This document shows, piece after piece, positions 45,168 to 54,300 of a DNA stretch of 64,000 bases; within the stretch, counting starts at the first letter, position 1, and every line of letters starts with the position of its first letter. Source of the stretch: Chachezhania antarctica (GTDB lineage Bacteria; Pseudomonadota; Alphaproteobacteria; Rhodobacterales; Rhodobacteraceae); the NCBI RefSeq assembly GCF_003646465.1, contig NZ_QZEX01000007.1, forward strand, positions 127,945-191,944, in the 5' to 3' direction. The translations under genes and the position numbers were made by a program. Under the pieces are notes generated by a model. The model did not search any database. It saw only the letters and a list, made by a program, of their open reading frames with translations, and was not told where the DNA came from.

Positions 45168-48100
45168 TCAGACAGGCCTGAGACTGATCTGAAGTGCCGT
45201 CAGATCGATGTTTTCTTTCGACGTGTCGATGTTTTCGAGAAACGCCATCAGGTCGTCCTGTCGGGGTTGACCAAACGCCAGACGGTACACGGCCACCGAG
45301 CGTTTGAGCCAGCCGAGAAGGGCGGATTCGCGACTGTATGGCAGCGACAGCGCGTAGCGTTCGATGTTGGTTTCGCCGTCCAGAAGCCAGAACGGTTCCA
45401 TGTCCCCGGGGCGTTCTGCATGCAATAGGGCCATATCGAACATGCTGCGCCACGGATCGGCTGTCGCGTCGGGCGCGCCAAGCGCGTGGACAAACCGTGA
45501 TGCCAGGTTCAGCCTTACGGCATGGTTCTTGTACCGGTGAACCCGGCCCTCGCGTTGTTCAAGATCGACAGGGTTCGACGGTAGATTCCAGTGAACCAGC
45601 CTGTGGCAGTAGGGATGGAAATCGAGCCCCTCCTGCCCGACGGACGTTGACGCAAGCACAAATGGCTTGAAAGGGGAATTGAAGGCCATCCGGACCGTAT
45701 CGGTCCTTTGTGCGCCGTCTTCCTGTCCTTTCTGTAGCAGGCGGGTTGCAAACCGGCCTCGCATCTTGATTTCCGAGGTGATCTGAAGTCGGTCGCCTTT
45801 GGTTCGGTATCGCTTGATGTCGATTTGCGCGGGCTTGAGCGAAAGTGCCTCGTCGATCTTTTCTGCAAGGGCCGCGACCGCAATGCTGGGCGCCTCGTCC
45901 ATCAAACCTTCGGATTCGAGCAGAACATGAAGATATTCATCGAGAACGGATTGAAGATCGTGATCGACACAATGCGTTAGCACGGATTGCCAATAGACAT
46001 CATCGGTGTCCCCACGCAGCAGCGCCTGGCTTTCAGGTTGGTTGAACAGGCCGCGGAAGGCCATTCCGATCCGTGTAGCCGCACTCAGCATCTCCGGATC
46101 GTCCAGCGCCAGCCCGGGAGCGACGCGGCTCAGGGCGCGCAGGGCACAGGTGGCGGGGCTGCCCAGGGCAAGCTCCGTGACGTGGCTCAGCAGGCTTTCT
46201 GCATCGGGTTGTCCGTGCAGCACATCGTTTCTGGCGGCTTCGCTGAGCGCACCGAGGTGGTCATGCCAGCCGTCCTGACCATCCGTGCGGACGATGTCGG
46301 CCAGGATCTCGCCCTTTGCAAGCCAGGCGTCGAACGATCCATGCCCGATGTCCAGCGCGGCCGCGCAGGCCCAATCCCAGGTCATTGCACGTTCGGCGTC
46401 ATCATCAGTCGTCCCCGTCAGACGGTTTCGCAGGCCGCTCAGCATGCCGCCGCGCTGGACAGGTTGCAGGCGTTTGCCCAGATCCCTTGCCAGATCGCGC
46501 AGGCGGGCGGACGCCTCGGTGCGCATTTCCCCCGCGTCCGCAATGGAGCCGACCGTTCGGAAGACATCCAGCGGATCGACCGCCGCCGCCAGCGTGGGTG
46601 ACGGTATCACGAGGGGCAGGGCGCGTAGCCCCGTCAGGCGATTGTTCGATTTGACGCGATAGAACCGCAGGGGCTGCGAGCTTTTCTCGAAAGCCTGCGA
46701 GAAGGGATGCTTCTGCCGATTGCCCATACCGACCGCGCGTTCGCAATCATAGGACAGGAGGGCGGCAATGGCGTCGGGGACCATCGCCCACTGCGAGAAG
46801 ATCAGGACCTTGCTCGCCGTTACACGTGGCCCGAAATAGGGCATGCTGGGCGGCATCCAGAGCCGTCGGGCCATGTCATCCCGGAAGGCGATCTCCTTCA
46901 GCGCGCGCATGCGGCCGTTAGTGTCCGGGATGGGCCGGTAGGCTTCGATCGCGTCGGTGTCGATCTGCGCCGAGCCGGCGTTCCTGATGGCGCTCAGCAG
47001 AGCCTCGCCGGGCTTGTCCTTGAGATGGTCGAGACGCTGGCCCAGCTTGTAGTCGCGCAGAAAGCTCAGCAGGTAGGGGGCCGACTTCCAGTATTCGACC
47101 GTTCCGGGGGCGTCCGCTGCATCCGCGACCCGTGCTATTGCCCGCGCTTCCAGCAGATCTTCCGGCTCGATGGTGACCGGCACATCAACGTCCCGCATCA
47201 TTGCATCCCGTTCCGTGGTTTCGGCGACGCGTTCCGTGCGCGCGATGACGCTGCGCAATGTTTTCTCGACCCCGGTCTTGATCGCGCATGCCTCGTCGAA
47301 ACTGCCGGGCAGGCCCTGCATGGCCAGCCGGTAGCGGCGCATTTCCGTTTCCAGTCTCGCGCGGATCTGGGGCCCGTTCTCACCGAACAGAAAGCTCAGG
47401 ACGTCCAGGAACTCGCGGTAGTGATCGCCGGCATCGGCATCGTCATCGCGCAGGGACAACATGCGATAGGGCGTGGCAGAAAGCAGCAGCACCTTGGACT
47501 GGTTGCCGTCTGGATCCACCGCGTCGAACAGTTTCCGTGCAAGTTCGGCGGCTTCGCCTTCACCGTGCAGAAGTTCGGTGAACCTCTGGAATTCATCCAG
47601 AACGATCAGGTCCGGCTCCAGCGCCTCCGCGCTTTCGCGGGCCAGGATCGTCCGAAGGTGGCCGACGATGGTTTCGCGTCTGCGGTTGAGATCGGTATCG
47701 TTTCCCTTCAAGCCCTTGTAGCACTGCGCACATTCGTCAAGTTCCCGCAACAGGTCGGCGCGGCCAGATATGGCGCGCTGAAAGCGGGCAACGATCTGCG
47801 GCTCGAGCGGTTTTCTGTCGATCTCGGCTCTGGTTTCGCGCCACCCTTTCGCACCCGCGTAGCCTTGCAGCATCTTCGCCACGGCTTTGCGGTCCTCCAG
47901 CAGGTCCCACAGGAGCCGCAGGATCAGGGCGCGCTCCTGCTTCATGCCGCCTCCCTGCTTGAGATCCAGCGACGTGCCGGGCGTCAGGCTGAAGAAGTTC
48001 ACGCCCTCCTCCTTGATCCCGCCGGTACGTCCCAATTCTACGGCGAGCATGGTGAGACGTGTGGGCAATACCCGCGAGCGTTCGCCGCCCAGCACATTGA

Positions 48101-48368
48101 GCCTGGCCACGTTCTGTTTCGCGATGGCGCCGTTGGAACAGATGTAGACGATGTCGATACGCGGGACGGTGTCCTGCAGCGCCTCGATTGTTCGGGCGAT
48201 CACGCCGCGTGCGACCATCGTCTTGCCCAAGCCGACTTCGTCCGCGACAAGGAAATGCCGGACTGCGTCGGGGTCGGACAGGAGGCGCCGCGAGACATAA
48301 TCAACCGTCTTGCGCTGGAAGGCCTTGAGCGGACGGAGTGCCTCTTCCGCCGAAAAACGGTCCGTCAT
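45168..48368 (-). CDS. SNF2-type helicase, last gene of defence-like operon
   Basis: 1066 residues. Superfamily 2 core: Walker A DEVGLGKT (43-50, Lys49), motif II DEFQ (258-261) in LIVLDEFQRF, motif III SATP (297-300) and a far C-terminal helicase half with FVLASTSVGQEGLDFH and QREGRVHRYKNH (motifs V-VI). About 500 residues separate the halves, a large unrelated insertion. Its start overlaps the PLD gene stop as ATGA (48365-48368). In an antiviral setting it would translocate on or remodel invader DNA. It corresponds by position to the helicase of an Azaca-like system (from memory, not verified). Confidence 0.85.
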   Translation of the reverse strand: MTDRFSAEEALRPLKAFQRKTVDYVSRRLLSDPDAVRHFLVADEVGLGKTMVARGVIARTIEALQDTVPRIDIVYICSNGAIAKQNVARLNVLGGERSRVLPTRLTMLAVELGRTGGIKEEGVNFFSLTPGTSLDLKQGGGMKQERALILRLLWDLLEDRKAVAKMLQGYAGAKGWRETRAEIDRKPLEPQIVARFQRAISGRADLLRELDECAQCYKGLKGNDTDLNRRRETIVGHLRTILARESAEALEPDLIVLDEFQRFTELLHGEGEAAELARKLFDAVDPDGNQSKVLLLSATPYRMLSLRDDDADAGDHYREFLDVLSFLFGENGPQIRARLETEMRRYRLAMQGLPGSFDEACAIKTGVEKTLRSVIARTERVAETTERDAMMRDVDVPVTIEPEDLLEARAIARVADAADAPGTVEYWKSAPYLLSFLRDYKLGQRLDHLKDKPGEALLSAIRNAGSAQIDTDAIEAYRPIPDTNGRMRALKEIAFRDDMARRLWMPPSMPYFGPRVTASKVLIFSQWAMVPDAIAALLSYDCERAVGMGNRQKHPFSQAFEKSSQPLRFYRVKSNNRLTGLRALPLVIPSPTLAAAVDPLDVFRTVGSIADAGEMRTEASARLRDLARDLGKRLQPVQRGGMLSGLRNRLTGTTDDDAERAMTWDWACAAALDIGHGSFDAWLAKGEILADIVRTDGQDGWHDHLGALSEAARNDVLHGQPDAESLLSHVTELALGSPATCALRALSRVAPGLALDDPEMLSAATRIGMAFRGLFNQPESQALLRGDTDDVYWQSVLTHCVDHDLQSVLDEYLHVLLESEGLMDEAPSIAVAALAEKIDEALSLKPAQIDIKRYRTKGDRLQITSEIKMRGRFATRLLQKGQEDGAQRTDTVRMAFNSPFKPFVLASTSVGQEGLDFHPYCHRLVHWNLPSNPVDLEQREGRVHRYKNHAVRLNLASRFVHALGAPDATADPWRSMFDMALLHAERPGDMEPFWLLDGETNIERYALSLPYSRESALLGWLKRSVAVYRLAFGQPRQDDLMAFLENIDTSKENIDLTALQISLRPV

Positions 48369-50218
48369 CGTGTCTCCTCCGGCATGACGGACTTAAAGGT
48401 CTGCCACAGGTCCAGAAATTCATCTGGAATGACTTCGCTTCGCCCGGTTTCGGGATCGCTGAGCCGGGTGACAAGCCTTTCGATGTCGCGCAACTGGCGG
48501 CCGTCTCCGGCCAGAGCCCGGACCATGTCTTCGAGTATCGGGGAATCGTGGCCGGTGCCGAATACGCCCGCAAGGGTCCCGCCCTGGCCTGCGGCGAACA
48601 GGGTCTTGGCGGCCTCGGAGACATCGCCCAGCAAAAGGCGAACATAGCGCAGGAAGGCGTCGCGGTTTTCGATCAAGGCGCGCAGGATCTCGGCCGTGCG
48701 GGCTTCGGGCAGATCGACCAGCTCTGTTCCAAGCGTAAAATCCTGTTCCATGTGGCTGTCTTCATCCGTCAGCCGGATACCGATCCAGCGTGTCACGTCC
48801 TTCAGTGCCAACCGTGCCAGCAGGCGTTCGCTTCCATCGATGGCGTCCACGACGATCCCGTTTTCGATACCCGTGACGATGGGCCAAAGACGCACCGACA
48901 TGCCTTCGGGAATGCGCACCGCCGTCCGGGCCGATAGATGCAGCCTGATGCGCCCCTCGTCCTCTTCCTCGCAACGCAGGACCGGATCACCGGCCGCCAA
49001 TGTGCGTCGGAGCTCATCCAGACGCTTCTCCGCCGCGATCTCCGGTTCGGACGCGGGGGGATCGAAGGGAACGAATTCGCGAAGGAAGCGGCCCAGCCGG
49101 TCCGGTGACATCTGGTCTTCCACCGACCCCAGATCGCGCGTGTAGCCGGACAGGGTCGCGAAGACCTCCACGTTCTGGCCACCGAGCAAGGCAGGGGTGG
49201 TCGCGTTGCCCGAGCCCATGGTGATCTCGGTGCTGGAATAACGCTCGGTCATGAAGGCCTTGGCGTGAAGGCCACGGGCCGGAACGGATGCCATGCCGGT
49301 GTCTTTGGTGTCTTCGGTTTCTTCGCCGTCCTCGGTCTCGGCCATTTCATCCAGCACGTGCACCTTGCCGAACTGCGCCAGCGTCTCGGGCTTGAGACAG
49401 GCCAGCTCCTCTCCCCGGCTCAGAAGGCAGGCCCGGGACGGGTCGACACCGCCGCACAGGGCGATCAGCGCGCCATCGGTCACGAAGGGCGAAATGATAC
49501 CAACGGTTCCACCGATCCGGGGCCGCCAGACATCATCCGTCAGACCGTTCACCGCGAAGCTGATCTTGCGGATGTGCTCGGGATGGTCCCACTCGGCACG
49601 CTCAAGGTCATCCGCAAGGGATGTGACCATGGCGGTCACATGATCCGGCGCGGGTCGACCGGAGGAAAGGCCGGGCAGGGCGCGGACAAGCGCGACCAGC
49701 GGGGCGTTCTGCGCCTTGGCGGTCGAAGACGCCTCGCCGTCCAGCGACAGAGACAGATCCCACGACGCATCCGTCGTCAGGTTGCGCGACAGAAGCGCCA
49801 GCCGCAGATGTGGACGGCCACGACCGCCCATCGGCGTGAAGCGCAGAAGCCAGAGCTTGGGATGAAACGCGCCGCCGCGCGGGGCTGTCACCTCGGTCAC
49901 GGTATCTTCCAGAAGGGCGGTCAGCCGATTGGCGCCTTTGGGCACCGCCTTGATCCGTCCGGCTTCGCAGAAGATCGCGATGCGGGCGGACAGGCGCTCC
50001 AGCCCTTCAAGAAGGGCAAGCGGCGTGTCCAGGGTCTCCTGCCGGTTTTCGGCCGCATGGAAGGCCAGCGTGGCGGGCACCACAAGCGCGGTTTCGAAAT
50101 CCAGCGTGTAGGTCGTCGCCACCGCGGCATCCAGATCATAGCCCGCGGGGGCGCGCAGGATTTCCGCGTACAAGGCGCGATTTTCGGGGTCCAGCGCCGT
50201 GTTATCCTGCATGAACAA
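48365..50218 (-). CDS. Phospholipase D-like nuclease family protein
   Basis: 617 residues. Two HxK motifs of the PLD superfamily are present: His119-Pro-Lys121 (GGAFHPKLWLLRF, then LALLSRNLTTD) and His318-Ala-Lys320 (GLHAKAFMTE), followed by a MGSGNAT loop as in the family's GSxN. The usual Asp of HxKxxxxD is not clear in either copy. PLD proteins of this kind are often DNA nucleases. An acidic linker (EMAETEDGEETEDTKDTG) lies before the second motif. It overlaps both neighbours, so the four genes form one operon. Confidence 0.85.
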   Translation of the reverse strand: MFMQDNTALDPENRALYAEILRAPAGYDLDAAVATTYTLDFETALVVPATLAFHAAENRQETLDTPLALLEGLERLSARIAIFCEAGRIKAVPKGANRLTALLEDTVTEVTAPRGGAFHPKLWLLRFTPMGGRGRPHLRLALLSRNLTTDASWDLSLSLDGEASSTAKAQNAPLVALVRALPGLSSGRPAPDHVTAMVTSLADDLERAEWDHPEHIRKISFAVNGLTDDVWRPRIGGTVGIISPFVTDGALIALCGGVDPSRACLLSRGEELACLKPETLAQFGKVHVLDEMAETEDGEETEDTKDTGMASVPARGLHAKAFMTERYSSTEITMGSGNATTPALLGGQNVEVFATLSGYTRDLGSVEDQMSPDRLGRFLREFVPFDPPASEPEIAAEKRLDELRRTLAAGDPVLRCEEEDEGRIRLHLSARTAVRIPEGMSVRLWPIVTGIENGIVVDAIDGSERLLARLALKDVTRWIGIRLTDEDSHMEQDFTLGTELVDLPEARTAEILRALIENRDAFLRYVRLLLGDVSEAAKTLFAAGQGGTLAGVFGTGHDSPILEDMVRALAGDGRQLRDIERLVTRLSDPETGRSEVIPDEFLDLWQTFKSVMPEETR

Positions 50219-51371
50219 GGTCCTTCAGGTGGTTCGAGACGACGGGTGTCCAGCGATAGTTGAGAGGCGCCGTGCCCGAAGCGCCGCTCCACCGCATCAG
50301 GGCGCCGTCATTTCGGAACCGCGATTTCGGTCCTTTCAGCCTGACCTCTCGATCGCGGACGAGCGCATGGGCCTGGGCATTGTCGAGGACCCGCCCATCC
50401 ACCTGCAGGACGATATCGCGCCAGTTTTCTATGAACCGGCGGCTGTGCGGTTTGACGTCGTGGGTCGTGGCCTTTGACAGGAACCACAGATCTGAAAGGT
50501 CCCAGTCGGCAAACAGTCCGACAGGTGTCTCCTCGGCCCAGCTCTCGATGCTTTCGGCATAGAACGCGCTTCGGTCATGCCAGGCCGAGCCCTCCATTCC
50601 CTGCATGTCCGCAGCCTTGCGCGACAGCATCAGGTTGTAGAGCAGAGAAGCGCCGTGCATCAGATGCGAAAACCGTTCGGCATGATCCACGATGGTCCGG
50701 ATCTCGTCCGGCCAGCTGGCGCGCGCCGGGTGTTGCCAGATCATGTCGCACTCCGGGGCAGAGGTCTGGCGGGACAACAGCGCATAAAGGCTGGCGGGCG
50801 CGGCTTGCGCCAGCCGGTCACGCAGAAAACCGGCCTCATCGGCGGACAGCGCAAAACCCGCCGCACTTCTGGACGAGGCCAGGAAGTCTTCGGGCGCGGG
50901 TGGCAAGCCTGGAGCCCACAGCGCGCCCATCTCGGCCGGGGTCGCTTCAAGGCACGCAGTGCGACTGCCCTGGAACCTGCGGATACCCAGGGTCAGAAGT
51001 CCGGCCCAATACACATCGCTGGGCATTCGTTTCAGGTTCTCCCGTGCGGCGCTGCCGATGACGTTCTGCGTCTCGCCGCCGCGAACCAATGCCTCGATAA
51101 GACGGATCTCGAGCGCGCGGGCATGATCGCGGCGGGCGGCCGCCGTTCCTTTCTGCGATCCGGCCATGCGGTAGATCCAGGGCACGAAGAACATGTAACG
51201 CAGCCGCGTCTGGATGGTCGAGGTGCCGGGGAACATCAGGTCCGCCAGCGAATCCCGCACCGAACCAAGGCCTAGTTCGTCACGGCTGTCTTCCTGCCCG
51301 AACAGATCCATGATCCGGCGGGTCCGATCCCGGTCAGCCTGGTCGAAATCGATCCATGCGAGAAATGACAT
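50202..51371 (-). CDS. DUF6361 family protein
   Basis: 389 residues from MSFLAWIDFDQADRDRTRRIMDLFGQEDSRDELGLG, the diagnostic N-terminus of DUF6361, then FPGTSTIQTRLRYMFFVPWIYR. No catalytic motif or membrane span is evident. Its ATG shares one base with the stop of the fusion gene upstream, and its 3' end overlaps the PLD start. DUF6361 together with a PLD protein and a helicase is, as I recall, the gene content of the Azaca antiphage system. The molecular role is unknown. Confidence 0.85.
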   Translation of the reverse strand: MSFLAWIDFDQADRDRTRRIMDLFGQEDSRDELGLGSVRDSLADLMFPGTSTIQTRLRYMFFVPWIYRMAGSQKGTAAARRDHARALEIRLIEALVRGGETQNVIGSAARENLKRMPSDVYWAGLLTLGIRRFQGSRTACLEATPAEMGALWAPGLPPAPEDFLASSRSAAGFALSADEAGFLRDRLAQAAPASLYALLSRQTSAPECDMIWQHPARASWPDEIRTIVDHAERFSHLMHGASLLYNLMLSRKAADMQGMEGSAWHDRSAFYAESIESWAEETPVGLFADWDLSDLWFLSKATTHDVKPHSRRFIENWRDIVLQVDGRVLDNAQAHALVRDREVRLKGPKSRFRNDGALMRWSGASGTAPLNYRWTPVVSNHLKDLVHAG

Positions 51372-54300
51372 CAGGCAAGTTCCCTGGTTGTCGAATGCGC
51401 GATGGACAGTGTGCCTTCGCTCATCCAGTGGATTGCGACGCCATCGACCGGTTTGTCGGGCCATTCCGCCCGGACCATGGCCGCATAGGTGTCAAGCTGC
51501 GGTTGGTAGGTCGCAAAGCGCGCATCGGGGTCGGGGCAGGGCCCGGATTTGTGGTCGACGATCAGCAGACCGTCGGGACCTTCGGCCAGACAGTCGAGGA
51601 TGGCGTTGGTCTGTGACCCGTCGGCGTCGATCTTCTGAAGCGGCAATTCGAAGTGCAGCCGGTCATAGCCCCGGTCGGCCAGCCAGCGGGTCAAAACCTG
51701 AGCCTGCATGGCGATCTGCGTGATGGCACTTTCCGGAAGGCCGGTGGCGGCGCGAATGCGATCTGACAGATCCGGCCGTTCGCCCAGGACCCGGAAGGCA
51801 AGGTGCCATGCGGAGCCCCGCTCGGCCGCGCTGCCTGTGCGGGTCTCGGCCACTGCCTCGGCCAGCTTGACGGTTTCCGGCGGCGCGGCGCCCGACGGCA
51901 CAGGTTCGGCCTGAGACGACGGCCTGCGCCGCCACGGCGAGCGGGGCGCATCGGATAAGGCCTGCGCTCGTCCGAAGCGGGGATGTGTTTCGCCCGTTCC
52001 TGCGGCGGGTCCCGACGGCGCGTCGGAGAGGCCTTCCGCCACGCGGGCGTCGAACCGGTGGCCATCGACGGTCAGCGTATCGCCATCGGTTTCAAAGCCT
52101 GCCCGGTCACGCAGCAGATCGACCATGCGTTCGGCGTTGTCCCTTGGTCTGGACCGTTCCCGGGGGAGGACCATGATCAGCCGATCCCGCGCACGGGTCA
52201 GCGCGACGTACAGCTTGCGGGCGGCGTCGCGTTCATCTTCGGGGCGGCGCGCTTCGGTGAAGGGCTCCTGCGATTCCGGGGCGGCGAAATCGGGCAGGAA
52301 CCCCAGCCCGGCGTGTTCCAGAGCATTGTCTATGTCGTCGAACCCGTCGAAGTCGGCACGCAGGGTGCCTGGATGTTCGTTTATGGTCTTTTCAAGCCCG
52401 GCGACCACGGTGATCGGCCATTCGCGCCCCTTGGCCGCGTGCCAGATGCAGATCTCGATCCCCGAGGACGACCAGCCATCCGGATCGGGATGGCGATCCC
52501 ACTCCTTCGCGAATTGATGCAGGATCCAGCCCAGAAAGACCTGCGGGCCTGCACCGTGAAATCCGGCGGCGGCCCGCAGATCCAGCGCCATGGCATCGAA
52601 TTCCTGCGCCTCGGCCTCAAATCGGGCAAGATCGGCCAGCGCCTGCGCGGGTTGCGCCAGCCCCCCGGCCCAATCCCGAAGACCACCGGCGTTCAGGACG
52701 GCTGCAAGGGTTTCCGCCACGGGGCGGCTTTCAAGCCCGTCGTTCAGGGCGCGCAGGGGGGCCAGGGCGACATGTGTGGACAGCACTCCGTCGATGGTGT
52801 TGCGCAGGGCGTCCTCCAGCCCCATGCGCGGGGGCCCGAGCGTCAGCCAGGTGAGCGAGGCGTTGAGATCATCGGGATCGGAGGCAATTGCCAGTGCGGC
52901 GCGGGCGGCCCGCATCGCAGGAGAGGTCAGCCAGCCGTCCTGCTGGATGCGCACCGGCAAGCCATGGTCTCCCAACGCGGCAGCGGCGGCGCTGGCCTTG
53001 TCATGGGTGTAGGTCAGCACGGCAATATCGCCGGGGCGCGCGGGGCGCATTTCCCCGCTCGCCGTGTCATGGACCAACGTCCCGGCATCGAGAATGTCGG
53101 CAACGCGGTTGGCGATACATTCCGCCGATGTATCCTTCCTGCCACCCGGCAAGTGCATGATTTCGAGAGTGGTCTCCCCCGTCGCCCCGCGCTGCGGCGC
53201 CAGCGGATCGTAGCTGTCGAACAGCGAGGGCCCGAGCGTGTTGACCATCTCCATGATCCGCGCCTCGGACCGCCAGTTGCGATCCAGCGGCTTGACGGCT
53301 TCAGGATGTGCCACCTGGAGAGCTTCGGACAGGCGCGGGTCGGCGCCCTGAAAGCCGATGATGGACTGCTTGGTGACGCCGACGATCAACGCCCGCCTGG
53401 CGCCACGCGCAAGCTGCCACAGCAAGGCGAACTGCACCGGGTTGCCGTGCAGAGGCAGGTCGCCATGATCGCCCGCAAGGTCGAACTCGTTGTGCAGGAT
53501 CTCGGCCCCCGTCTCCCGCAGGAACCCGACCCAGGAGGTGCAGATCTCGCGTGCCTCTTGCAACAGGCTGCGACGTTTTTTGGTCCAGGCCGCATCCGTC
53601 AGCCAGGGGGCATAGAGCTGGATCACTGAGTCCAGCACAGCGGGGACCGTGGCGTCCAGGGAGGCGTCGTCCGGTATGGGGGCGCCTTCAAGAAACACGT
53701 TTTCGAGAACCTTGTGCATCAATGTGCCCAGGGTCATGACGTCCAGCGTCTCGGGCGCCCAGCTCAGATCTGTCGCGCCCAGCTCGTCCAGCAACCAGCC
53801 CAGCGGGCTGACCAGAAGTGTCTCCAGACGTGACGGAGAATGCGGCAGCGGCTGACACTCGGGCGTTTCGCGCAGGCGCAGCAGGTCGACGCCCGGCCGG
53901 TCCGGCGTTCCAAGTCCGCGCTGGATGTGGATCTGCCCGTCCCGGGGCAGGTCCGGCGCGCCACCCGAGGGGACGGGCGCAGGGCGATGGGCGGCGACCG
54001 GCCAGTCTTCGGGCGAGGTCGAACGAAGGTCCCGGACCAGATCTGCGGGCTCCTTCGCGCCGAGCATATGCGCGATCAGGGCCAGCCCGGTCGAGGGCAT
54101 CAGGCGATCCCCTCGCAGATCGAGGGCGGGCACCAGCAGCGTGAGGCCTTCGGTGGCAGCACCCAGCTGGCGGCGGAACAGCTCCAGCCCGCGGGCAAGT
54201 TTCTGACGCCGTCCGTGCAGCAGCAGGCCGGTGTCGCGGATGGCGGCGATCTCGGCTTCGGTAAAGAACGGGTCCGATCCCGGCAGGCGCGGCCAATGCC